Position numbers and translations under genes: made by a program. Below the pieces are notes generated by a model. The model was not told the origin of the DNA and did no database searches. It saw only the letters and a list, made by a program, of their open reading frames with translations. Positions 15,911 to 23,635 of a stretch of 34,560 nt of DNA are shown piece after piece. This stretch comes from Salinicola halophyticus (GTDB taxonomy: Bacteria > Pseudomonadota > Gammaproteobacteria > Pseudomonadales > Halomonadaceae): contig NZ_PZJN01000009.1 of NCBI RefSeq assembly GCF_003206695.1, positions 427,576 to 462,135 of the forward strand, written 5' to 3'. Position 1 is the first letter of the stretch. The number at the start of each line of letters is the position of its first letter.

Positions 15911-16150
15911 GTCTTCGACCTATATCGGATCTGTTGATGAAGCGGGGGCCGCGTTTTGCACCATGCGGTCCCTGACGGGAGGCCCTCTACCAACCCGTCT
16001 TACGATAGCCCGTTCTCTCGATGGCGACCGTTAATGTGCTTTAACGTCGGAGGGCATCCCGATTCAGGAAGAGGATCGGGAAGCCCGCTCCGCTCTGCAT
16101 GAGTGATCTCGAGACCGCCGGAGAGGCGGGAAGGCGATCCAGCATGGGAG

Positions 16151-16960
16151 TCACTCCGTCAGCTGGTAGATCCACACGCTGAATCCGCTCAGGGTATTGG
16201 GGCCGAAGGTGTGGGTCAGCGGTACGTCGGTGGCGTCGCGGCCCTGGGCGATCAGCACGCGGCCGATGCAGGGCGCGTTGTTGCGTGGGTCGAAGGTCCA
16301 CCAGTGTCCGCCGAGATAGACTTCCATCCAGGCGGCGAAGTCCATGTCGGCATAGGGCGGCGGGTTGCCGATATCGCTGACATAGCCGGTGCAGTAGCGG
16401 GCGGGGATGTTCATGCAGCGGCACAGCGTGACGGCCAGATGGGTGTAGTCGCGGCAGACGCCGACGCGTTCCCGGTAGGCTTCCGCGGCGGTGCGGGTGG
16501 GTCGCGAGTGCTCGTAGCCGAAAGTGATGTGGTCGTGGACGAAATCGCAGATCGCCTGAACGCGCTGCCACCCCGGCGGGGTGGACTGGAATCGTTGCCA
16601 GGCGATTTCGCTGAGCAGATCGGTTTCGCAATAACGGCTACCCAGTAGATACAGCAGCACGTCCGACGGCAGTGTCTCCACCGGATGTTGCTGCGCCGTG
16701 ACATCGACCGGATCATAGCCGCCGTCGTCGTGCAGCACGGTGTTGGTGCCCAGTGAGAAGGTGCCGGCGGGCGCCACCAGCCGATTGCACCAGTTGCCGA
16801 AGCTATCGCGATAGCTCGATAGCGGAACGATGGGAGTGGTCGTCAGGTGATCGGGCTGCTCCAGGCTCGCGAATCGTGAGTGGTGCACGTTGAGCATCGC
16901 GATCATCGGCGTGGGCGCAGCGAACTGATAGATCATCTCGCAGCCTAGTTGAATTCTCAC
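16151..16960 (-). CDS. Transglutaminase-like family protein with Ala in the usual catalytic His position
   Basis: A 269-residue protein with an N-terminal beta domain (about 1-110) and a transglutaminase-like papain-fold core. Cys169 in GVCRDYTHLA is the expected nucleophile and Asp224 in WTFDPR the expected acid, but the position that is His in 'DFHAW' relatives is Ala209 (MDFAAWMEVYL). I recall other family members with this substitution, so it may mark a subfamily rather than a local mutation. GTG at 16960 is the start, with AGGAG 8 bases upstream and the conserved opening RIQLGCEMIYQF. Activity could be peptidase-like, altered, or lost. It lies 3' of the glycosyltransferase cluster on the same strand, separated by 288 bases. 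Confidence 0.87.
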   Translation of the reverse strand: MRIQLGCEMIYQFAAPTPMIAMLNVHHSRFASLEQPDHLTTTPIVPLSSYRDSFGNWCNRLVAPAGTFSLGTNTVLHDDGGYDPVDVTAQQHPVETLPSDVLLYLLGSRYCETDLLSEIAWQRFQSTPPGWQRVQAICDFVHDHITFGYEHSRPTRTAAEAYRERVGVCRDYTHLAVTLCRCMNIPARYCTGYVSDIGNPPPYADMDFAAWMEVYLGGHWWTFDPRNNAPCIGRVLIAQGRDATDVPLTHTFGPNTLSGFSVWIYQLTE

Positions 16961-16968
16961 AGCGGTAT

Positions 16969-16973
16969 CTCCT
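16969..16973 (-). promoter_or_regulatory. Ribosome binding site deciding the GTG start of the transglutaminase-like gene
   Basis: AGGAG on the minus strand, 8 bases before the GTG at 16960. The frame remains open upstream to 17089 but without homologous-looking sequence or another such site. Confidence 0.7.
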
Positions 16974-17180
16974 GGCGAACCTGTCGAGAGGAAAAGGGCG
17001 GCTGATGGCCAGCCCGAACTGATGGGGCGTGAGCGATAGGACGTAAGCGTTGAGATTTGAGCGGCAGGACAACCGCCATCACAAGACATGACGGTGCGTA
17101 GAAGCCGCCATGGCTTGTCTTCGTTTCAGTATGGGCTGCCTTCGGCGATTAGGCGAATCGACGACCTGCACCATCGTTGG

Positions 17181-17222
17181 CTGTGGTTGTGGTTGTGGTT
17201 GTGGCTGCCGTTGTAGTTGCCG
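17181..17222. repeat. Hexanucleotide tandem repeat (TTGTGG)n
   Basis: CTGTGG, three perfect TTGTGG units, then degenerate units (CTGCCG, TTGTAG, TTGCCG). It lies in the 288-base gene-free stretch between the transglutaminase-like and glycosyltransferase genes, just after the latter's stop. No other gene or clear terminator is visible in this stretch. Confidence 0.8.
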
Positions 17223-17248
17223 GGACCGTGGTCCGGCGGGCGCGTCGA

Positions 17249-17899
17249 CTAGAGCTGCAGGGCACGTAGCCGTTCACCGAGCCCCCCTGGGGCCCGGGCG
17301 TCCTGACGCGTGCTGGTCAGGACCTTCAGGGTTTCGCGCCAGTCGATGGTGTAGCCGTGCCGCTGCAGGGCGGCAACCAGATGCACGTCCTCCTGGGTGG
17401 CGAGCGGAGCGAAACCGCCGACCGCCTGATAGGCGCCGGCAGCAACGCCGAGATTGGCGCCATGGATGTGCCGGCCATCGGGCAGGGCACGTCGATAGGC
17501 GACGAAGCGCCGGCGCAGCTCCCGGGGTAGCTGGTCCCAACCTTCCAGCCGGATACCGCCGCAGACGGCATCGGCGCGACTGTCGAGCTGCTGGGCGAGC
17601 CAGTCGGGCTGAACGATGGTGTCGGCGTCGGTGAAGGCCAGCCAGCGCGCGCCGCGTTCGATCAGCCATTGCGCGCCGACATGGCGCGACATGCCGACGT
17701 TGGTGAAGTCGACGTCGAGCGTCGTCACGCCACGTTGGCGCGCGACGGCGTGGGATCCATCAGTGCACGCGTCCAGCACCACGACGATACGCACGCCTTC
17801 CTCGATGACCGCCGGATGCCCCGCCGCCGCCTGCAGCGACTCCAGACAGGCGTCGAGCAAGGCCTCCTCGTTGTGGGCCGGCACGACCACACCGATCAT
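17249..17899 (-). CDS. Family 2 glycosyltransferase
   Basis: A 216-residue GT-A fold transferase. It begins VVVPAHNEEALL, contains the acceptor of nucleotide sugar VVLDACTDGS, the metal-binding DAD motif (Asp91-Ala-Asp93), HGANLGVAAGAYQAVGGF and TQED (168-171, catalytic-base region), and ends in STRQDARAPGGLG. No membrane segment is seen, so it is a cytoplasmic or peripheral enzyme. Its ATG overlaps the methyltransferase stop by 4 bases. It is the fourth gene of the dehydrogenase-deacetylase-methyltransferase-glycosyltransferase unit, and presumably attaches or extends the sugar that the deacetylase and methyltransferase modify. Donor and acceptor cannot be read from sequence. Confidence 0.9.
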   Translation of the reverse strand: MIGVVVPAHNEEALLDACLESLQAAAGHPAVIEEGVRIVVVLDACTDGSHAVARQRGVTTLDVDFTNVGMSRHVGAQWLIERGARWLAFTDADTIVQPDWLAQQLDSRADAVCGGIRLEGWDQLPRELRRRFVAYRRALPDGRHIHGANLGVAAGAYQAVGGFAPLATQEDVHLVAALQRHGYTIDWRETLKVLTSTRQDARAPGGLGERLRALQL

Positions 17900-18594
17900 G
17901 GCGCGACCTCGGCAGACCACAGGTCCAGGCGGAAATCGCGCTCTGTCAGGGTGCTGACACGGGGCATTTCGAGGATCTCATGCAGCCGTTCATGCACGAC
18001 GTCGCCGCTCATCCGGCCATCGGCCAGCGGATGGCGCCAGTGGCACGCCACCAGCTCGCCGGATGGGTGCAGGGCGCGTTTGAGACCCTCGATCGTTGCC
18101 CGTAGTGCGGCGGGTTCCAGGTAATACCCCAGCTCGCTGAAGACGACAAGATCGAATGCCCCGGTGGGAAGCGCCTCGGTTGGCGTCTCCGACAGCTCGT
18201 GCTGCTCGACCTGTGCGTATCGCCAGGGTGCGAGCCGGCGGCGAGCATGAGCGACGGCGCTGGCGCTGATGTCCCAGCACAGCAGTCGATCGCAACGCGG
18301 CGCCAGGTCGGCGCTGAGTACGCCCACCGAGCAGCCGGGTTCGAACGCGTGGCGATAACGCGAGCGCGTCAGCATCGCCAGCGTCAGAGCCCGCTTGCGC
18401 TGTTCGTACCAGGAAGCGTCGTAGTGCCACGGATCGCTGGATTGGGCGTGCAGACGCTCGAAATGCGCGTGAAGTTCGAGCCTGGCATCGGCCTTGGCGG
18501 CATCTTGCGTGCCGGCTTCGGCAATGCCGGTCGAAAAGTCTTCATTCATGCCAGGTTCGTTCATGCCAAGTTCGTTCATGTCACGGGCGCTCAT
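17896..18594 (-). CDS. NodS-like SAM-dependent methyltransferase
   Basis: A 232-residue class I methyltransferase. After a low-complexity N-terminus (MNELG, MNEPG, MNEDF repeats, residues 6-20) comes DPWHYDASWYEQRKRAL (54-70), characteristic of NodS-type enzymes, then motif I FEPGCSVGVLSADLAPRCDR (84-103), the acidic LLCWDIS and the VVFSELGYYLEP block (150-161). NodS N-methylates the glucosamine freed by NodB deacetylase. Here the preceding gene is a PIG-L deacetylase, so an analogous order deacetylate-then-N-methylate is plausible. Start overlaps the deacetylase stop (ATGA). Further in-frame ATGs exist in the repeat (18579, 18564, 18549). Confidence 0.88.
   Translation of the reverse strand: MSARDMNELGMNEPGMNEDFSTGIAEAGTQDAAKADARLELHAHFERLHAQSSDPWHYDASWYEQRKRALTLAMLTRSRYRHAFEPGCSVGVLSADLAPRCDRLLCWDISASAVAHARRRLAPWRYAQVEQHELSETPTEALPTGAFDLVVFSELGYYLEPAALRATIEGLKRALHPSGELVACHWRHPLADGRMSGDVVHERLHEILEMPRVSTLTERDFRLDLWSAEVAP
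18545..18580. repeat. 15-bp tandem repeat in the methyltransferase N-terminus
   Basis: Two copies of a 15-mer (TTCATGCCAGGTTCG and TTCATGCCAAGTTCG, one difference) followed by a partial third copy TTCATG. In the minus-strand gene each copy encodes a Met-Asn-Glu unit, so the number of repeats changes the N-terminus in frame by five residues. Confidence 0.85.
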
Positions 18595-19349
18595 ACCAGC
18601 AGCACCTCGTGATCCTGCATCAGGCGAGCAAGCGCCTGGGCAGACAGAATCGGTGGCCGGCCGGTCGTGGGGTCGGGCTCGCACTGGCTGACGTGTTCGC
18701 GCATGGCGCGCTGCTTGCGCTCGATTTCGGTGGCGGTCGACGGCAATCGGTAAGCGCGATGCCACGGCACACGCGGGTCGTCCGGCGTTGCCCAGTGCCA
18801 CATCCAGATCGGCATCTCGAGCAGGGTGCGTTGGCTCTCCTTCAGCAGCTTGGCGCAGACCTCGCCGACCGCTTCATGATCGGCATGGCCATCCCCGCGC
18901 CATGTCGTGACAATAACGTCGTCGTCGCGCAGCACCTTGTGCAGCCGGAAGGCGAGTTCCGCCGTTTCCGTGGCGACTTGCGTATCAGGCAGTCTCAGGC
19001 GAATCGTCTCGATGTCGTCGAGCCCCAGGCAGACCAGTGCGCGTTGGCTCTCCTCGGGTCGCGTGGCGGCCAGCCGCTCGGGTGGCCAGCGTGTCGAATC
19101 CGGGTGGCTGCCGGTGCCGTCGGTCACCGAGATCATCAGCAGTTCGCGACCCAGGGCATGACACTGCTGCAGCAGGGCGCCGCAACCGAGAACCTCATCG
19201 TCGGGGTGCGGTGCTACCACCACCACGCGTCGACCTTTGGCGATTCGCGCTTCCAGATCGAACGTGGGCAATGTCGCCAGCTCCGGCCAGTCAAGCCAGG
19301 TCTCCAGCGGTGTCCCATCGCCTTCGATTCGCCGCTCTTCTCCGATCAT
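18591..19349 (-). CDS. PIG-L family deacetylase
   Basis: A 252-residue LmbE/PIG-L fold zinc hydrolase. The first zinc motif is APHPDDE (46-52) and the second is HADH (155-158); both are intact, so it should be active on an N-acetyl-aminosugar. Start at 19349 overlaps the dehydrogenase stop (ATGA); an ATG 15 bases earlier is possible. Relatives deacetylate GlcNAc-inositol, bacillithiol precursors or glycopeptide sugars. In this operon its product amine would be the natural substrate for the NodS-like methyltransferase or for acylation. It lacks a signal peptide, so it acts in the cytoplasm. Confidence 0.92.
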   Translation of the reverse strand: MIGEERRIEGDGTPLETWLDWPELATLPTFDLEARIAKGRRVVVVAPHPDDEVLGCGALLQQCHALGRELLMISVTDGTGSHPDSTRWPPERLAATRPEESQRALVCLGLDDIETIRLRLPDTQVATETAELAFRLHKVLRDDDVIVTTWRGDGHADHEAVGEVCAKLLKESQRTLLEMPIWMWHWATPDDPRVPWHRAYRLPSTATEIERKQRAMREHVSQCEPDPTTGRPPILSAQALARLMQDHEVLLV

Positions 19350-20407
19350 GGCCACAGATTCCATTCCGAAATTTCCTTGTGATCCTGTCGGCGATAGTCC
19401 CCAATCGCCTGCAGGTCGCGCTCGGCGTGGCACTGGCGGACGAATACCGGCAGGTCGGCGATCAGCCGGGCAAATGCCGGATCGCGACAATAGGGGCCGG
19501 CACCGACGCCGCGGCCGACATGATGAATGACTTCCTCGACGACGGCGTCGACGGCGCCGCGTACGGACAACGCCAGATAGCGGGCATCGGCGTCGGGGTG
19601 CTCGTCGATCCAGCTGGCGGCCTCTCGCAGGCGCGCTTCACCATGGCGCAGCGCGAGTTCGACCGCCCCCAGATGCGCCAGGGCGTGCGGGTCGTCCCGC
19701 TTGGCGACGCTCGCCCGCAATATCTCGCCCAATCTGGCGGCGGCGCCCCACCAGCAGGCGGCGATGCCGATGCCGCCCTGCCAGAAACCGGGACGTTGTA
19801 GATAGCCTCTGGCGGGACCGACGAGAATCGCATCGGCGCCGTCGAAATCCACGTCTACGCTCTGGGTGGCAGCCATACCCACGGCATGCCAGCCGGTCTG
19901 CGTCACCCGAACGCCGGGCGTTTGCATCTCGACGGCAGCGAGATAAGGGATTTGCTCATGCCAGGCGGTGACCAGTGCGTGAGAGACCGTCGCGGCGCCG
20001 GAGCACCACGCCTTGCGACCGTTCAGGCGCACGCGCTGGCGGTCCGGCAGCGGCCCGGTCGTCGCTTCATCGGCAATGATCTCGACGCGGGCAAACGGCG
20101 GTTCCGCCGCCCACACGGCCCATGTCGCCTCTGGCGGGAAGCGATCGGCGTCGCTTAGCTCGGCGATGATCGCCAGCGCGTCGGTGTGGCCTTCGAACAG
20201 TTTGATCAGCGCGAGATCGAGTCCAGCAATGTCTGCAAGCGTCGCCCAGCGGGTCAAGGTCTCGCCCTGGGCCGGCCGTGGCAGTCGATCGAGCTCCAGC
20301 GCGATCAACTGCTCGAGGCGCCGCGCGAGTGTCTGAGGCTCTTCCGCCGGCGTTGCCCACTCGGTGCGAAGCCGACGCAGCGCGCGCCGCCAATCGGGGT
20401 GGGGCAT
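19346..20407 (-). CDS. Acyl-CoA dehydrogenase-like protein
   Basis: A 353-residue flavoprotein relative, shorter than the usual 380. The FAD/substrate-binding middle domain is visible (RLNGRKAWCSGAATVSHALV; TGWHAVGMAATQSVDVDFDGA), and the C-terminal helical domain ends with VRQCHAERDLQAIG, a conserved terminal block. AAGGAG lies 6 bases before the ATG. It is the first gene of the four-gene unit; the operon order acyl-CoA dehydrogenase, PIG-L, NodS-like, GT2 suggests that an acyl group or lipid is oxidised, or that the protein oxidises a different substrate such as an amino-linked carbon. Whether the catalytic Glu is kept could not be decided by eye. Confidence 0.85.
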   Translation of the reverse strand: MPHPDWRRALRRLRTEWATPAEEPQTLARRLEQLIALELDRLPRPAQGETLTRWATLADIAGLDLALIKLFEGHTDALAIIAELSDADRFPPEATWAVWAAEPPFARVEIIADEATTGPLPDRQRVRLNGRKAWCSGAATVSHALVTAWHEQIPYLAAVEMQTPGVRVTQTGWHAVGMAATQSVDVDFDGADAILVGPARGYLQRPGFWQGGIGIAACWWGAAARLGEILRASVAKRDDPHALAHLGAVELALRHGEARLREAASWIDEHPDADARYLALSVRGAVDAVVEEVIHHVGRGVGAGPYCRDPAFARLIADLPVFVRQCHAERDLQAIGDYRRQDHKEISEWNLWP

Positions 20408-20595
20408 CGTACGCTCCTTCGTAAAACGTGGCGCCTGCCTTGGCGCATCACATGCTTATGCTCGACAAGATACTGTTTAAGCAAGGGCGGGGGATTCGAT
20501 CCAGGTTAAGGAGGAATCGATATAAATCGCTGGGCGGCCCAGATAGCGATTTTCGGCCGCGACCGGCTGATGCTTTTCGCTTGCAGCGATGAACA

Positions 20596-21498
20596 TCAGA
20601 TACTCAGATAGTCTCCCGGCAGCCGCTGTGCAAGAAAATCCATCAGCAGCCGAGCGCGGCGGGAGAGCGCGGTCTGACGATAATAGACGACGTTGATGCG
20701 CTGGGTCTGGAACTGCGTCTGATCGGGAAGTATGTCGATCAGCGTGCCGAGCTGGCGCGGGCGAAGGGTCATGTAGTCGGCGAGACAGGCGATGCCCTCG
20801 CCGGCCGTCACCAGCTCCAGTAGGGTCGGACCGCTGGAAGCGGATAGCGAAGGTTTCACGTGAAACGGCTGGCCCTGGGCGTCGAGCAGCGGCCAGTCAT
20901 TGAGGTGATCCAACTGGCTGAAACCGAGCAGGCTGTGGTCGGCGAGATCCTCGACGCGGCGAGGCACGCCATGGCGCTCGAGATAGCCAGGGCTGGCGAG
21001 AAGCCGTAGCGGGCTGTGGCCGAGCGGACGGGCGTGCAGCGAGGAGTCGTTCAGCTCGCCGATGCGGATGGCAAGATCGACACGCTGCTCGAGCAGATCG
21101 ATGAAGCGGTCATGGGTGTCGAGTTCCAGCGTGATGCCGGGATAGCGGGCCCGAAACTCGCCGATGATCGGCACGATCACGAACTGCATGAAACTTGGGG
21201 CAGCGTTGACGCGCAGCCGCCCCTGGGGCTGGTCATGGTGGCCGACGATTGCCTCCTCCGCGATTTCCACGGCAGCCAGTATGCGTCGACAATGGGCGAG
21301 GAACGTCTCGCCCTCGTCGGTCAGCTCCAGCCGTCGCGTCGTCCGTCGCAGCAGTGTCGTCGCCAGTTTCTGCTCCAGCCGGTTGAGAGCCCGGCTGACG
21401 CCGGAGACGGTCATTTCCAGCCGCTCGGCGGCGGCCGTGATCGAGCCGCTGTCGACTACGGCGATGAACGCCTGCTGCTCTTCCAGGGTGCTTTTCAT
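20596..21498 (-). CDS. LysR-family transcriptional regulator
   Basis: A 300-residue LysR regulator. The winged helix-turn-helix is at residues 1-60 (FIAVVDSGSITAAAERLEM...VSRALNRLEQKLATTLL), followed by the effector-binding domain starting near GRLRVNAAPSF. It diverges from the MdaB-like gene with a 154-base shared control region, the usual LysR arrangement. The ATG at 21498 starts exactly at the family N-terminus (MKSTLEEQQAF); its ribosome binding site is weak (GAAGG at long spacing). I infer that it controls the reductase in response to a quinone or electrophile. Confidence 0.91.
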   Translation of the reverse strand: MKSTLEEQQAFIAVVDSGSITAAAERLEMTVSGVSRALNRLEQKLATTLLRRTTRRLELTDEGETFLAHCRRILAAVEIAEEAIVGHHDQPQGRLRVNAAPSFMQFVIVPIIGEFRARYPGITLELDTHDRFIDLLEQRVDLAIRIGELNDSSLHARPLGHSPLRLLASPGYLERHGVPRRVEDLADHSLLGFSQLDHLNDWPLLDAQGQPFHVKPSLSASSGPTLLELVTAGEGIACLADYMTLRPRQLGTLIDILPDQTQFQTQRINVVYYRQTALSRRARLLMDFLAQRLPGDYLSI

Positions 21499-21527
21499 GG
21501 CGCGGCGATGGCCTTCCGGGATGTTTG

Positions 21528-21542
21528 TTGATTTTAAATCAA
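21528..21542. promoter_or_regulatory. LysR-type palindrome between the LysR gene and the mdaB-like gene
   Basis: TTGATTT-T-AAATCAA, a perfect dyad with 7-base arms. It is AT-rich against a GC-rich background and of the LysR-box type (inverted T...A). It lies 30 bases upstream of the LysR start, where autoregulation is expected, and about 110 bases before mdaB. Confidence 0.72.
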
Positions 21543-21652
21543 AAGTGACTTGTCGCCAGCCGGGTTTTTCTTTCTTGGGTATGGGGCACAATCAATCATC
21601 GATTAGTGGCGGCACACGGCCACGTCATCATTGTCTATCGAGAGGCGACTTC

Positions 21653-22276
21653 ATGAAGATACTTTTGATCAACGGCGGCAAGCCCTTCGCCCATTCCGGC
21701 GGTGAACTCAACAATACGTTCCACGAAGTTGCCGTGGAGCAGCTGCGGGAACTGGGTCATCAGGTCCACGAAACGATCATCGAGCAGGGCTACGACGTCG
21801 ACGCCGAAGTGCAGAACTACCTATGGGCCGACACCATCGTCTATCAGATGCCCGGCTGGTGGATGGGCACGCCGTGGAGCGTTAAGCGCTACATCGACGA
21901 AGTGTTCACCGCTGGCCACGGTTCGCTCTACGCCAACGATGGGCGCTCGCGTCAGGATCCGAGCAAGCAGTACGGCAGCGGCGGGTTGCTGCAGGGTCGA
22001 CGCTACATGCTCTCGCTGACCTGGAACGCCCCACGGGAAGCGTTCGACGAGCCGGGCAACTTCTTCGAAGGCCGCGGCGTCGACAGCGTCTACTTCGCGT
22101 TCCACAAATCGCAGACTTTCGTCGGACTGGAAGGGTTGCCCACTTTCATTGCCAACGATGTCATGAAGATGCCGGATGTCGAACGCCACACGGCGGAGTA
22201 TCGCGAGCATCTGCGTCAGGTGTTCGGCACGGTTCAGGTGCACTCTCAGCCAGAGAGCACGCCCACGACCGTCTGA
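21653..22276 (+). CDS. mdaB: MdaB-like NAD(P)H:quinone oxidoreductase
   Basis: A 207-residue flavodoxin-fold reductase. It opens ILLINGGKPFAHSGGELN (FMN/FAD-binding loop) and has YQMPGWWMGTPWSVKRYIDEV, the quinone-pocket signature of the MdaB group, then SLTWNAPREAF and KMPDVERHTAEYREHL. Relatives (E. coli MdaB) carry out two-electron reduction of quinones and protect against oxidative stress. GAGG is 7 bases before the ATG. Divergent LysR gene and palindrome suggest inducible expression. Confidence 0.9.
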   Translation: MKILLINGGKPFAHSGGELNNTFHEVAVEQLRELGHQVHETIIEQGYDVDAEVQNYLWADTIVYQMPGWWMGTPWSVKRYIDEVFTAGHGSLYANDGRSRQDPSKQYGSGGLLQGRRYMLSLTWNAPREAFDEPGNFFEGRGVDSVYFAFHKSQTFVGLEGLPTFIANDVMKMPDVERHTAEYREHLRQVFGTVQVHSQPESTPTTV

Positions 22277-22300
22277 GTATGGAACGCTCGATGTGAAGGG

Positions 22301-23560
22301 TCAGGTGGTGGGGAGTCGATCAGCCACAAGCGGCATCGTGGACGCCGACGGTCGTGTCTCGCCGACACCCAGCCAGTAAACAATGGGCGCGAGCACGCCG
22401 AAAGCTGCCAGAAACAGGAAACCACCGCCGTAACCGGTGGCTTCCACGACATAACCCGCCACGAGGTTCGAGCAGGCGGCGCCCAGAGCGAACAGGGTGC
22501 CGAGAACCCCCAGCGTGACATTGTAGCGGCCCGTGCCTTGGGTGAGGTCCGCGGCGACGATCAACCACAGCACGCCGAATATTCCCGCGCCGATGCCATC
22601 GAGTGCCTGCACCGCGAGCAGCCAGACAGGGTCGTTGCTGACGGTGTAGAGCACGCCGCGTAGCGGTAAGGCGATCAGGCCGAGCATGAATACCGGCAGA
22701 CGCCCCCAGCTCATCGCCTTGCGGCCCGCCCACCATGCGACGGGGATCATCACCAGCTGCGCGATCACGATGCACGCGGACATGTACATCGAGGCGGCTT
22801 CACGATCGGCGATGGTCAAATACTGCCCCACCAGCGGCAGCATGGCGGCATTGGCGAAATGAAAGAGCACCAGTGTCAGGCCCAGCATGAGTGTGCGGCG
22901 ATGCTTCAGAACGTGAATCATGCCGCCGTCGGTCAGCGGCGTTTCCGCAACCTTCCCACGCGCGGCGTCATGGTCGATGTCTGTTTCCTGAATCATGAGC
23001 ACGCTGATCAGGCTGCCGAGGGCAAATATCACCAATGCGTAGAATAGCCACTCGATGCTCAGGAAGTGGGCCAGCGCGCCTGCAATCACGGCGGAGACCA
23101 CGTTGCCCGCGTGATTGAAGACTTCATTTCGGCCTTGGCGCGCCGGAAAACGGCGGTTGCCAACCATGCCCAACGTGATCGCTGCCACCGCCGGCAGCAA
23201 TAGTGCGGCACTGACGCCCATCAATGCTTGAAACAACACGATCGCCGGTAGATTGACGAACGCCGGATGGGTCATCAGCACGCTACACACGGCGACGGTC
23301 AGTGTGGCGATCGCTACCAGCGCTCGCTTGTAGCGCGTGATATCCAGCAACATACCCGCCGGGGTCTGGGCCAGCATCGTTGCGAACGTCATCGCGGACA
23401 TGGCAATGCCGATCTGTCCGGCGCTCCAATCATGGCGCGTCAACAGATAGATGCCGAGAAACGGCCCTACGCCATCGCGAACATCGGCGAGAAAAAAGTT
23501 CAGGCCATCCAGCCCGATGCGACTGCGAGTCGTCGGCTGGTGCGCGGTGTTCGTTGACAT
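22301..23560 (-). CDS. MFS transporter
   Basis: A 419-residue major facilitator with about 12 membrane segments and a long central cytoplasmic loop (about 195-215, rich in charged residues). Loop motifs are seen in GMLLDITRYKRALVAIATL (motif A region) and LPAVAAITLGMVGNRRFPARQ. The C-terminal half contains FGVLWLIVAADLTQGTGRYN. It resembles the uncharacterised MFS permeases found in many proteobacteria. It converges with mdaB with a 24-base gap; the region 5' of its start is shared with the truncated oxidase fragment. Substrate unknown. Confidence 0.88.
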   Translation of the reverse strand: MSTNTAHQPTTRSRIGLDGLNFFLADVRDGVGPFLGIYLLTRHDWSAGQIGIAMSAMTFATMLAQTPAGMLLDITRYKRALVAIATLTVAVCSVLMTHPAFVNLPAIVLFQALMGVSAALLLPAVAAITLGMVGNRRFPARQGRNEVFNHAGNVVSAVIAGALAHFLSIEWLFYALVIFALGSLISVLMIQETDIDHDAARGKVAETPLTDGGMIHVLKHRRTLMLGLTLVLFHFANAAMLPLVGQYLTIADREAASMYMSACIVIAQLVMIPVAWWAGRKAMSWGRLPVFMLGLIALPLRGVLYTVSNDPVWLLAVQALDGIGAGIFGVLWLIVAADLTQGTGRYNVTLGVLGTLFALGAACSNLVAGYVVEATGYGGGFLFLAAFGVLAPIVYWLGVGETRPSASTMPLVADRLPTT

Positions 23561-23635
23561 GATTTTCGATCTCGAAAGGCCGTCAGCCGGCTTTACGGAT
23601 ATAGCGCATCCGATTCGAGTTTACCGCGAATTCGC

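Noticed and set aside
16057-16081. 7-bp hairpin (TCCCGAT/ATCGGGA) downstream of the transglutaminase-like gene.
   Set aside because: No T tract in the direction of transcription and long loop; not a convincing terminator.
17110-17634. Forward open frame with a Gly-Cys repeat peptide.
   Set aside because: The Gly-Cys run is simply the TTGTGG repeat read in one frame; the rest is antisense to the glycosyltransferase.
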